Positions 37,241-49,439 of a stretch of 64,000 nucleotides of DNA are shown here, piece after piece. Origin of the DNA: Fasciolopsis buskii (taxonomy: Eukaryota > Platyhelminthes > Trematoda > Plagiorchiida > Fasciolidae); assembly GCA_008360955.1 (NCBI GenBank), contig LUCM01004940.1:120277-184276 (forward strand). Reading direction: 5' to 3'. The first letter of the stretch is position 1, and each line of letters starts with the position of its first letter. The translations under genes were made by a program, and so were the position numbers. Below the pieces are notes generated by a model. The model made no database searches and was not told where the DNA came from. It saw nothing but the letters and a program-made list of their open reading frames with translations.

Positions 37241-40200
37241 CAACGGTCAGAGGACATTTATGAAATTCGAAATGCTCGGGTCAGTTTCGTTCATATATGA
37301 TTAGTCTTCTGATTGCTGTTTGGTAAAAATTAATTTCCACGAAACGTCTTAGATGAGGAGCATGGTCTTGTTTAATGAAGAAGTAAATGGTCATAAGTTT
37401 CCCAAGTTTCCTGCTACACATTTTTCTGAATGAGTGAAATTTACACATACCGCAAAAGAAATTATGATAAGTAATGCAGATGACGCTCAATCAAAACATA
37501 CTTCTGCTTGTACCTTCTCAATTATAGCAACCGAACGGAGAAATATTTCATGAACTAAACATTGAACTTTTGGCCAACTTTTATGAAACTCGTTCAGTTG
37601 ACCATTGCGTTCAATTGCTACAGAACAAGATCAAATTGGCAATGACTAAAACAATCTGTGTATGGTCTTAGCCCATAATCTTGGGTTTGTTTTTGGTTCT
37701 GTTCGTTGAACTTGATGTTTAGACCTCAAATGTTTAATTGCCGGTATAAATAACGTCGTCACTGCGGGGGTATTGTTTATGTTGTCTCTACTGCTGAGGA
37801 AATATTTGTCATCTGAGCATTAGTCTCAGGAACCATAACCCAGTAAATGCAAAAAATGTGTTAGCACATGTAAAATCGACTGACTGAATGTTAGTCGGAA
37901 GGGCTATAGGTGTCTAAATTAGGGCAGGTTTTTGGGATCGCTCACGATATGCTTGAGTACATTAAAAGCAAAACAATTTTCCTAACCGATGAGATCGATA
38001 AGATTGAAAAACAGAGCTGATATCAAGAAGTGCCTTGTTGCTTCCATTCAGCTGCTTCAGGTGTGGGAGAGTAAAGAGGAAAAATTCTGTAGGCAAACTA
38101 ACAACCTTTTTCAATCTACCTTTATTTCTTATTATGTCAACCTACATTGTAAACAACGATGCAGTTCGTCAGATAAACCACATCCGGACTGTTCAAACAG
38201 TCATACGGTTCATGACATTCCCGTTAAATTATAATGGTATGGGACCTTCTGAGGCGTGTAAACAATGTCCACTTGGTCGCCTGGGAATGTGCTTTGATCG
38301 AAAACTCGGTAACCTCTAAAAGAGTGTGTCGACGGGGAATGGATTTAGACAGAAATGAGTGATTTATGCAATAGCTGAACAGTACACAGATCTTCTTGAT
38401 TCATTCTGTCGTTCTTTCGCCCGTTTCTGTCAAATGCAACGGCATGGTTTACAATCCCGACATAAGATCTGAATTGCACCGTGATTTGCGTCTCACTTTG
38501 TTTTGTCTATTTTTATTATTCCTATCACGCGAGAATCCGTTCCAGATAAAACGTTTACAACGGATCCGATATCCAAAGATTAGCGTTTATCTACCGGGAT
38601 TATAATAAGCAAAAGTTTGTTTCAAAAAGAAAAAAATGACTGTGCTCGTAGCGGTTCTCAAAAAGGTTGAATCTACCTCACAAGAAACGTTTTTGTTCCT
38701 TTTTATTCAGAAAAAACTATAGCGCGAGTGTTCGATTTAAGCCGTGTTTCAGGTACAAATTGTAGTAGGGGGGCGCAGATTTCCCTGGAAGCACACGACT
38801 GTCTTTGCAGTTATATCCACGCTTCCCGTGCGCCTGCTTCTTTTCTCCCTATCGATCATCTCAATATTTCTGCCCCCCTACCATAGGCTGGCACTAGAAT
38901 ATCGTCTGAATGATTAGAAGTGTGTTCGGATGGTGAGACCATTTAAGAATCCAATAGTTGATTTATTGGAAGCCAGGATGTTCTTTATAATGAACTGCAA
39001 AGACATCTTTCTCTGGCTGGAATGGTTCAGCTCGAGAAATTTATAAATAATTAGATGTAGCCAATTATGTGTACGGTGACAGCATATCCGACAAGCAGAT
39101 GAACACATCACCTGAATAGGTCGACACAACTGATCACCTGTAACTATTTAAACCGACTACAATAACAAATGATCCATTTTTTAACAGGTCTAGATGTAAA
39201 ATCCGCGCTTCATATCTTATTTGCATTTTTGTTCCTAACTGCTGAATAGTGGTTGAGCTAATTGCGTATTGAGGAATTTCGAACACGAGGTGGAGAGAAA
39301 TTAGTTGTTTTAAATGATTCGTGCAGACGCGTAAAGCCAAACTTGAACTAAATTTAAGCAACACGGCTTCAAGTTTAATCAACGGCAAGTTCGCGTTAAT
39401 GTGAGCAGGCGAGCAGCAACAGGTGCGGAACAACACCGAAACGAGCATGGGTGAAATGTGACTGACTGGTAAATGTTAGACTATGTGAATATTGATCATG
39501 TGGCTGATGACCTCGGGGATAAACACGAAAGTTAAGGGTAAATGAGTGACAAATTTCATAGCAAGCATGTCGATGCAAGTCAAAACAAGGAAAATATGTG
39601 ATCATCAACCGATACAATAGACAGAAAATATAACGGTATGAAGAAGTCGGAAGCGAGCAGTGAAAGTGAATCAAATTCTGGTGAGCGAAGAATAATCAAA
39701 TCCATCAACACATTCAAACGGAAAAAAGAAAGAAATGAGTTTACAATATACAGTAATCTCTTGATTAGGACCCTGTTTTATGATCTACAATTATTTGGTC
39801 AGAGGTAACTGGGAAACGAACAAGCGAACACGTTAGGCCATTCTTGTATACAGGGATATGACGAGAAACCACTAATCCATTTTACCTAACGACATAAAGA
39901 AAAAGAGCTCAGGAAAATATAGAGCAGAGGAATTATTTGTGAGGCAGTAATCCATTAATGGACTAGTCACAAGGAAAGAAGTGTTTCCGGATGAATAAAT
40001 CCGTAAGGCGCTATTTGGCAATTTCCCTGAGACAATAAGGAAGTTTCAAAAATTCGCTAAGGAAAAAACAAACATTTTCGTGTTAATCGGAGAATATTAC
40101 TTAAGGAGCAGTGTAGTCAGCCACTGAGAATATAATTGCACATGGTTTTTTAAATCACCATCAGTTAACAATTCCCCGATGGCACAAAAGAACGATTGCG

Positions 40201-40690
40201 GACCCTGGCGACTGCTAACTTAATGCGACCTAATTACGAAATCAAGGGATTAGAAATCGGCATAACGAAAGGACGAACCAAGCGGAAGTAACTGATCATT
40301 CACGAAATTAGCAGGGATCCTGTTACGTTACAATGAGCACCACTGTGATGAAAAAGGCGCAAACCAATGTTTCCATGAAGGGAACAAAGCATACTGCGTT
40401 AATTAAAAAAACCTCACTGAAATTCGACAGCCCTCACCGTCCAAGGCAAAGGCATCGGAGAGAATACATCGAATTGGATATAGTTTGTTTCACTGGAAAA
40501 ACAACCCCTGACACTAACGATAATGTGCAGTTAAATACTGTTAGTACGCAGGAAAATGTTAAATACTGCACCACGAAATATCAACGCCAATTTCATTATC
40601 AAAATTGGACATTAAAACTGTTGGGCGGGTCCGTGTCAGTCTTTGGTGAAACCCTAAGCTTTGCACACCGAACGCCTCTGAGCTGGTATG
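37241..40690. other. No gene recognised
   Basis: AT-rich DNA with frames of up to 123 codons (40333-40704, +), none with a recognised motif. The 3' end of that frame overlaps the tRNA-like sequence at 40.69-40.74 kb, which argues against it being a gene. Confidence 0.45.
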
Positions 40691-40745
40691 CTACTCGGGA
40701 CTAACCATTATGAGTTGCACCTCGCAGCCGCTAGGCCACTCGGAA
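40690..40745 (-). repeat. tRNA-like SINE head
   Basis: On the minus strand, box A is a perfect TGGCCTAGCGG (40738-40728). A weak box B, GGTTAGTCCCG (40706-40696), lies at suitable spacing. The cloverleaf does not close well, so this is read as a SINE head or a tRNA pseudogene. It lies back to back with the plus-strand ribozyme-SINE copy 6. Confidence 0.5.
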
Positions 40746-40767
40746 GGACCCTAACAATCCGATGAAC

Positions 40768-40872
40768 TTAGCTAATTGTGAGCCTCAACAAGAATAAGAC
40801 AGCTCCACGCAGTTATCCTGTTTTGTTAACGGTGGACTTGGGATGATAGTGCATAAGGAACCATTTCGGTCA
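40768..40872 (+). mobile_element. Ribozyme-SINE copy 6, strongly degenerate
   Basis: The order of landmarks is preserved on the plus strand: GCTAATTG in place of GCTGATGA, CCTCAACAAGAATAAGACAG in place of the helix II to GAAAC region, then TATCC, TTTTGTTAACGGTGG, TTGGGATGAT and CCATTTCGG. Both the CUGAUGA and GAAA boxes are mutated, so it should be inactive. It is the oldest-looking copy in the window. Confidence 0.55.
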
Positions 40873-43835
40873 CATTGATTATTAAAATATAGTTTCGATT
40901 TTCCTTAGCTGTTTCAGATTTTCAATATTCTCAGGCACACACGCACACGCTCCTCGCGAAAGGGAGCAGAAGAAATGGTTTTAAGAAAATGCATTTTCCA
41001 GTGAACGGCGGGATGAAGTGCTGCAGCATGAAGATCGCAAGCGTCATTACGGGCAGGATTTTGTTTGTTGAAACTATCCGGCTCGTCTACTAATGCAGAT
41101 TGCGACTGGCTAGGCATCACTGTTCTGAAATGTACAAAATTTCGTGAGCAAAATGCCCATGGACAGGATAAATCAGGTCTGTTAAAAGTGACATTGATGA
41201 CATTTATCTTACCAAATAATTAGACAACCAGAACGACTTCCTTTGGAGCCTCAGGTGAAATAAGCTAAGTGATAAGGGTTTTGTGTGAGAATGGACAAAG
41301 GAACGTTTCATTTATGATGAGCTACCGTGCACATGGTTCAATGAAATGTTAAAATGAAAACAAAGGTCGAAAAATTTGGAGCTTTACTGGAATATAAAAG
41401 CAGTTTTGCGACCACCATGATTCCTCGGCTTCTTGAATTGATCATCCCCGAAAACAGTGTGAACCACAATGGGATCACGGTCATCATCCATTTTATTGCA
41501 GGGTTCATTTGCATCGTAGACAGCTTTCCCCAGTTTGCCTCGTTTAGTTTGCGCAAAGAAGTCATGTTAAATGCAATACTGCATTCAGTGAGGTCACAAC
41601 TTGTTTTATAAAGAAACACTGATGGAGTGGAAATTTTCTAAGCAGGATAGCTCAGAAGATCACAAACTGTTAAACGGCGGCTATGAGCGCGGTCGATAGT
41701 TAGGAGCCACAACAAAGACGTGATCAACAAGTCGACGACGAAGAACAGTCGCAATACCAGCCAAATATCTGAATGAATGGAGATCATAACTGGTTCACAG
41801 AAACACGAAATTTATTTGTCTTGTTGAACGTCTTTATGTGTTTATTCTAAATGTTAATGAAATTAAAATTCGAAATGTCCATTCAGAATGCTAGAAAAAA
41901 CACTGTACAAATTGGTCTGTTCTTCATCGTCGTTCACTTTAGGCGCCGGGCCAGAGATGCTGAACTTCAAAGGTCCTTTTTTCACTAATCCTAATTGCTT
42001 TCTAAAGTCACAAACGGTTGCGTCCACAAAGACCCACTCCTAAGAAGAGCATTCTTGTGATGAAATTGTCTGGCCCATTTGCTTCTCATGATTTTTGGGT
42101 ATACAGTCGGGTTACGGCAGGCAAGCTTGATCAAATTCTACTGGTGAGTAGACAGCGAATCCTGCTTTGTTTCCGGAGTCAACAAAAGAACGAAATAAAC
42201 AAGTTAAATCATTTTCCTTATCATGCGCAGCATGTACTTCACCGGCCCCCGGTGATCTCTATTGTGATGGGCTGAACCATACAGTTAAGTTGTTATTTAT
42301 CGCTGTCCGATGTTCCAAAATGGTGGCCAGCTATTTAAAAATCTATTTACTTTCAGTCAGGCAGGGACTGCTAGTTTGACTCGGTTAATTCCAAACTCCA
42401 TTTGGAAGTCTGTTGGATTTTGAGTGGCCCAGTGTTTAATTCGTTCTTAAAATGATTTGCTTCTGTGAATATCAAAGCTTAAGTTTACCGACTGAAACAA
42501 TGAGAGTATACGGGTTCAAATATTTCAGCTGAATCAGTTTACATTGACATCAGAGGCAAACCAGCATGCCTGGACTTGGGCTCATGTGGCAGTCATCTTC
42601 CATCCTAAATCGTTCGCGGTAGGTAGGAATTAGGTATTGGAAATGGATGACTGATGTCTCGTTTTCCGCTAGCATTTGGAAAAATAGAAATAAGATTTTT
42701 GAATGGCAGTCTAGTTCAGGGGTTGACAATGCACGATTATAGAGTTGTTGACATCCTGTTTGACTAATTTCTTCAATTTAACATGTTTCATCTGTGCCAA
42801 GCTCTCATAATATTCCACACTAAAATTTGCCATACCACTCGAATTGACGTCGGTACTAATTTGGTTGTTTGTGACATGGTCATGTTCGAAACGCCAAGCA
42901 CGGCTCCCACAGATCCTCTTAAATAGTAAACTGGAAGTGCAAATCTGACGGTATTGATGAGCATTCAAATCAAATGCATTGTTTTTGGATTTCGACTTCA
43001 AGCCGAACATTCACATACCAAGAAATTTAGACCGGTGCAAGACTAAGCAATTAGGCACAACTATCTGCCCCTGGAATTGTATCAGGTATCTCATTATAGG
43101 CATCATGAAATACACGCAGCATTTGCATACAATGTCACTCATTAGGAGATCGCCGATAAAGTTTATGCGAATAAGCAGACTGTAATGCATAATAACCGGT
43201 GTCGGTAACTGATAAATTTAGGATTCTAACTACACCATAGGTCAAGTAAGTGAATGCCATTTCGATTTTGTGGTAAAATAATCCACCCAAATCCAGTGGT
43301 TACAGCGGGTAAATAATTTCGAGATCCAACATGCTGAGATGTTCATTAGTGGGCGAGCAAAAACATAGCAATAAATGAGAGGATAATGATTATAATTTGA
43401 GAATGGTGAATAAAATTTGGAAGTTTGGGCAGTGGCTGGCCACTGACAGAAACAGTACTCGGTCAAGCCTAGTTGCTTGGTAGGCTCGCTGTAAATGGTT
43501 TACATTCTGGAAGTTTTTCAATTAGGAATGAATATTTCTTGGGCCCTAGCATACTGCAGTAAGCGCGCTGAATAAGCGTAATTTACGCATCTGGGTTCCG
43601 TTAGAATCTTGCTAGTGAATCTGAACCATAAAGAAACATGCCTCGAAAATGCTTGCATATATTTTGAAGGAAAAATTTTAAATGCATACACAGTTGTGAA
43701 AAGGTTTTTTGACGTTTTCATCCACTGTGCGAAAATGGAGTTCTTGTGCAGTACGTGAACAACGGTTCGTTCTAAGAGAAAAAACATAGGCTCAAAAAGC
43801 AATGAATGCAATCCACCTGTGTTTCCAAAGAGGGG
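40873..43835. other. No gene recognised
   Basis: Both strands at 41.34-41.62 kb are open for about 85-93 codons with no recognisable motif. Nothing else of note. Confidence 0.45.
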
Positions 43836-43839
43836 AAGG

Positions 43840-44760
43840 AATACTGCTAATTTGTATTGTAGACGGATCCACAATGAACTTATCAATTACGCGCACTGTA
43901 GAAAATCTACATACCAAACCCAGCATAACCACCTCAAAACAGAAGCCTTAAAAACTCTTGGGGAAAACTGGGTAATCAGAGTAAAGAATACCATTACGAC
44001 AAAATCGACCACAACTAACCTAAGTTTGCAAAGTAATCCAGCGCTGAACCGATCTACAACTTATCAAAACACCAACTGCCACCAATCGAGAAGATCCTGC
44101 TACTAATAAGATTGGAATTTGACTACAATAATGCCTGGCCATCCGACTTCGTCGCGTCACTCGAAGTCGGAATCAGAAGTTGTCACTTAAACGAAGATGT
44201 ATGCGAACAGCTGAAGACCAGGGTTTTCAACTACTCATACAACCAAAAGCGCAAGCACATCATTGCAAATAAGATTAAAACTATAGGAACTCTGGTAAAA
44301 AAAAGTGAAATGCAGTTGTCCTTCTCGCAGCCGGGGAACACGGACACGATACTGGATATCTGCCACAACGGAGAAAAAAATGCGACGATTACTCAATGAT
44401 GGGACAATGTATTAACCGGTCGCAGGATACGTTGCAAAACATCTAAAAGGCAAAACCTCGAAAACACTAATGGGACCCACGAAAGGCCAGAAGAAAAATT
44501 CACAAGGGAAGAAGAATGCACAGTAATAATCCTGCTCCCGGACTTTCTTATCATTAGGCATGTCGACGACAACATAAAAACGATAGTCTACCGAAAATCG
44601 ACACCAAATAGTCTTATGTTGAATTATAACACCAATCACTCAAATGCCACTTAGGGATCTGTTTCTGGATTCTATTTTAAGAGTGCAACATCCGATAGGA
44701 AAAGTGGAATACGACAAGTAGGTATATCCATGCCATAGATGACTACTAGTTTAAACCGCC
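43840..44760 (+). mobile_element. Penelope-like retroelement E: N-terminus fused by deletion to post-RT region
   Basis: Frame 43819-44106 contains ELINYAHCRKS and TLGENWVIRVKNTI. The frame at 44112-44399 contains EFDYNNAWPSDFVASLEVGI and a basic helical stretch KRKHIIANKIKTIGTLVKK, matching the PLE N-terminal domain ('DFIASLE..IR' followed by the K-rich helix). The expected DKG, fingers and YVDD segments are then absent. Instead FLIIRHVDDNIKTIVYRKST and LMLNYNTNH (44543-44640) give the post-catalytic block 'FLD...R..DG..KT.VYRKPT....LNY.SNH'. The HVDD here is not the catalytic YVDD. Copies A, B and F carry the WNGQYIH form of this block, so E belongs to a different PLE lineage. Pseudogene with an internal deletion. 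Confidence 0.7.
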
Positions 44761-47700
44761 AAGACAGCACACGTTCCATCGAGCAAGAATCGTTGAAAAA
44801 ATGCTAATATGTTAAGACGTCTTCCCCGCTAACTTAGATCCCTTGGATTCCAACACAGATGAATAGAAAAGGCCCTATTTAGCGCTATATTTACAAAACA
44901 AACGATCGGACTAACATAGATGGTGCGTGTCAAATAGGCGCAGCACACTTCCATGAGATTATGCAGTCACAAACTCAATGGAAAACGAACGGTTCCGGTC
45001 GCATATATTAAGTATATCGTAATACACCAAATCAGATCAGCTTTTGTTAGCATCTGCAATTACTATTTTTAGCAAACAGGAGAAGTCATTCGTAGATTCC
45101 TCACTGAATGAAATTTCAAGCTTCACTTAATACAACATAGTCGGCCGGTTTTCCTAGGAAGAATGAGGAAGACGACAACTCAAATGTCAGTATTTACTCA
45201 GTAGATTACCTGACATGTGTTCCAAGTAAAACAAGCATAATCCCTTTGGAAATGTTGCGTAAATCTGGTTGACTCAAGTAGTTCTTCATTTTGCTCGTCC
45301 ATTTGCTGCCTGAGTCAATTTTAGATGACAGCTCGGTGTTTCCCCTTTAGGTTTCTTAATCCTCCGATTCCTAAATAAAAGCAGTTGGCTGTTCCATTTC
45401 AAACGAAAGTGCGCATCCATCCATCGTTGCAAACAATGGTTTTCCTGTGGCCATAACTGTCACTAAATTGACAAACGACATTAATCACATTGTGCAACTT
45501 CAAGAAATATTCTCGCAAATTCATCCCCATTACTCGGACAACGATAAGCATCAATACCTGTACATTAAGATTTTTCTATTGTCATCCTCAAGGATAAAAG
45601 TTGGGTCCTGAAAATATCTGATTAAAATACATAGGGAATCATAAAACTAAATTTTCCCACTCTGAAATTCCTAAAGCAGACACGCCTCCGTTAAGCCTGG
45701 TAATGGAAAGAGTAATCTAGGGCATAAAAATACAATCTAATTACTTGGTTTACACGAGTTCCTCTTAAGGGGACTTAATGGTTAGCATACACGCAATGGG
45801 CCTGAAAAGCGACCAAATACGTGAATCATTTAATAGACGCTTTTTCGTAAGGTTAAAAAACAGAAACCATGGTCGTTTCAGTGACATGAAAATTTATAAA
45901 AGAAGTCAATCAAAGGAAAGAGGCCAGCCTCAATGCAGTACTTCATTGGAGTCTGCTGGGGCACTCGAATGGTTTCATGGTAAGTTGGTGAACCTTCGTT
46001 AGGCGCCATGTTCACACTGCTGCTTATCTCCAACACGAATGGAGCAACTTTAAAACGCATAAGTTGCTTTTCTCAACCGTGATATGAACATCAACGTAGC
46101 CTATAAGAATAATTTCGAGTAATATGTTGATAAGCTCGGTATAAGTAAGCCACTGTTGAATAGCATTAATCAACGTTTTAGTTATCGTGGCTAGCTTGTC
46201 TGTGTACGGCTATGCAAGGTAGAAGTGACATGCTAAAACCAGACATCAAAGAATCTTACTACTGTATAAAATTTATGAATTTCGCCCAACAGTCAATTGG
46301 ACCACTCATTCACGATATATTTATCACATTTGTCTTGCCACTTCCTTTTCCACGGATGGTATAAACTACATTATACTGAAGAAGGTGGCAGCGGCCAAAT
46401 AAAATATGCCATATATTTGTCGTTGCCATTCATAAACAATCCAAAGTGTTCTTCCTCGTTATTATCGTTCTGAGTAGTACATTTCCAAACAGAATGTGCT
46501 TTTTAGCACGGATCAATAAATCATGGCATGTACGTACAAAAACTTTTCGAAACTGAGCTCATGCTTTAGCTGCCTCCCTAGCTTCACCGGGTTTACCCGT
46601 GGCTTTCGGGTCATGCGTTACGGATAGGAAATGAGAGGAAACTGCAACAGCGTGACTGATAGACGAGTAGTTTGAAGCCTAGTAAATTTCTCATGAAAAA
46701 TGATCACCATACAACTTTTCAAAAAAGTGGGCGTAGCTTTGGTTTATTTGTTGTTTCTTATCGTTTGCCTACGTAGTTACAGCGCCGTTCACTCTATCAA
46801 TGACAATATAATGTCTATAGGCATTGTCACAAAGAAACGTTGTAATCGATTGCTTTATCATACACAAGGCTCTGGGCGACTGTCGCAAATGGGCTAAACT
46901 ACAAAGCGCTTCCGTTGAAAATGTTCCACTGTTAAATGCTCACGCAATCTGGTTTTTTTACAGCTGTCAGTATATTCAGATATAGTCATTATTAGTTAAT
47001 CAAAAGTCATTAAGCGTTACACTGACACTGTAGTTTCATTCGATTATGATAAAAGGTTGATGTGCTCTTGGGCATTTCAGTCCGCTGAATTAGGAAAAAT
47101 GTATTTGGAATCGGAACGATTTTCATTGGAACAGAAATTGCGTCCAGTTAAAAATCAAGCATCAGAAGCTGACTTTGGCGTAGTCTTATCCAAATTGCTG
47201 CAGCTGTAACGTCCAAGCATCCCTAATGACGAACGCAATGTGCTCCGTTTATTTGTCGGATAAGCCAAAGGATTCGCATCGGATTCTGTACAACTTTGGA
47301 ACTACGATGCATGCGACATTCAACTGATAGGCCCAACTTTTCCAACAAACACATCACGTGATCCACTGACACGTGATTCACATACCGCAATACCTTAGTT
47401 CACCTTCATCTAACGAAGTCTCGTATCATCTTTGAGGGGTCTGTAGTTATTAGTCCATTTGGTCTTCCATCTAGCTCTATAGATCGATCAAGAATCTCGC
47501 AGTTTTTCGCTGCTGACACGCGGATTCAACGAGTGGCTCAGATCATTTGTTTTTGTGACCCTGTTTTTGTCTGCCGAATAAAAGTTCATTCGAGTCTCCT
47601 ACGCAGTCTGAAATCAAGCATAAGCACATGACATAGGTTTAGGCGATCAATTTTTCCTCAATGTAATTGTTTTACTTGTGGATTCTCAGTAAAGAAATAT

Positions 47701-48109
47701 CATGCATCTGTGCCTACGGGTCAACTGCTCAAAATATCAGGTTGAAACAATAATTTTGTCCAGACCAGAAGACACTAAACTTCGTTGATGGTCGATTTAA
47801 TGTGGGAGAATGCAGAACTGAAGCTGCCGTATAATTCCCATTGGCTTTTAGTCATCAGATTGCAGTGCTTGTAATCATTTAAATGCTCTTGATTTTCCCA
47901 AAATATCCTTGTGCCATTCATTGGAAGCTGCTGTTCTTTTCAAAACATGTGTTCGTTCACCAGATTCAAGTCAAGTCTTTCATTGCTTTATGCACGCCTA
48001 GGAGTGAATATTCGGCTTCCACGTGGCCAGTAGAGGGATTCTCAGTGCGAACGGAAACCGCACCATGAAACCGCTTGATAAAGGGAAGCAGTAAGTTCTC
48101 ACTCCAGGC
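44761..48109. other. No gene recognised; one small secreted-like frame
   Basis: No family motif was seen. A 65-codon frame at 46700-46897 (+) begins with ATG and a strongly hydrophobic stretch (VALVYLLFLIVCL) after two lysines, resembling a signal peptide, but nothing else supports it as a gene. Confidence 0.4.
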
Positions 48110-48900
48110 TTCCTCTAAGTTGTGGAGTTATAGTTCAGAGCTCATCAAATATCCAGCCAGGTATGAATAGGTGGAACGTCAGTAAACTCCGGTACGTGCA
48201 TCACCATGTGACAGAGGGAAAGTTTTGCTGTTTTTGTATAGGACGGAGATTCAACAAGTACTCCTAATGGGGGATCCTGAAAATCTTCAGTGTTGGGAGA
48301 CGATAAATTCAGTAAACATATCAACCTATGCGGTTGCAAGAAGGTAAAACTTGTGGGATTCGGAAATTAACTAGTGGTCTTTTGACAATACATTGGGGGG
48401 TGAGTCAATGACTTCAAAAAATTAGAAGACAAGGCATTTGGTAGGGCATATGAAAACAGAGTGAACTTATATCGCGCAACATAAATGAGTTTTGAAACGA
48501 TGTGACTTACATGACGTGACCATGTAAGGGTCAGTTATAATATAACTCCAGCATAAATTACAGTTTCTGAGCTTTCCAGTCGCTCAATCTCAACTTTTAC
48601 TGGAAAGCAAATGTCACTGAAGACCGAGTATTTTTTGCCTTCCAAGAGAAAAAAACAAATTCTTCACAATTGTGAAAATTATTGGCTATTTGGTTGGTTC
48701 ATAGTGAGACGTTCGATGAATAAGGCAGCCGAATAACTTCATCGTCTGCAAACTTGATATGGAGTTCTTGGTCGCGAGTTGAGATTAAAGATATGAAAGC
48801 CGAAAATAAGGAACGGAGTTACAACGGCTGCTTCATGGACTCAGGGGTTAGAAGTAACGAAAGATAAGGTGGTGTCCTCGCAACGAGTGAATAGCTGGCG
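48110..48900 (-). mobile_element. CR1/Jockey-like LINE remnant 2 (RT palm and thumb)
   Basis: Read on the minus strand from about 48.85 kb. A poorly preserved VTPFLIF..FHI segment precedes LHIKFADDEVIRLPYSSNV, whose FADD catalytic box is at 48752-48741. Then follow KKYSVFSDICF, ERLESSETVIYAGVIL (equivalent of the 'YLGV.LD' motif near 48.55 kb), LTWSRHVSHIVSKL and LPNALSSNFLKSL. The most downstream frame (48339-48145) is probably the C-terminal part. Several frame shifts separate the pieces. No endonuclease was found upstream. It is a separate insertion from LINE 1, since both carry the same RT region. Confidence 0.8.
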
Positions 48901-49330
48901 TTCGCGGAATTAGTCATTTAGAACAGAAATAAAGGAACATTCTACATCTGAAGGGAAGAGAAATGAGAGTAACCTGCCTGTATTGACATTGTTAAGAGCA
49001 GCAATATATTCAAGGAATCCGATCCAACCTACATTGTTGATTAGTGACAAAAGAATGTAGTTTTAATTTGACAATAGGCCAAATGTTGGGCGAGGAGATT
49101 GGTAAACAAATTAATTGGCATCGGAAACGTGTGACACATGGGAGATCTATTTTTTCGAGAACGTTTCAAGCTACACAAGTTCAAGCTAGAAGATTTAGTT
49201 CGAAACAACCCTTCACAGAGAGGGCAATATTGGCGGTTTTCTTCCAGCACTTGAGAGTTGTGTTGTATTGCATCGCATAGACTTTTGTGTACAATCACTA
49301 ATGTCGCATTTCATTAAAAAATGTGGGGGT
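48901..49330. other. Spacer between the two LINE remnants
   Basis: About 430 bp between LINE 2 and the simple repeat at the end of LINE 1. Frames of 78-85 codons are open on both strands without a recognisable motif. It could be the 5' part of LINE 2 or host DNA. Confidence 0.35.
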
Positions 49331-49378
49331 AAAAATAAAATAGGCGGGAAGAAATAAATAAATAAAATAAAAATAAAC
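49331..49378. repeat. (AAAT/AATA)n simple repeat, candidate LINE 3' tail
   Basis: About 48 bp of AAAT/AATA units on the plus strand, that is TTTA-type repeats on the minus strand. It lies about 65 bp downstream of the end of the LINE 1 coding remnant, where CR1-like and related LINEs commonly end in a short microsatellite in place of poly(A). Confidence 0.7.
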
Positions 49379-49439
49379 TCATCGCCTGGTGAAAAAGAAA
49401 ATATGAAGGAACTCACCCAGAAAGAATAATAACACATCA

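Noticed and set aside
40333..40704. 123-codon plus-strand frame
   Set aside because: No motif, and its end overlaps a tRNA-like SINE head on the other strand.
44543..44652. HVDD taken as the catalytic RT box of PLE E
   Set aside because: Its context (KT.VYRKST) places it in the post-catalytic block; the true YVDD region is missing from this copy.
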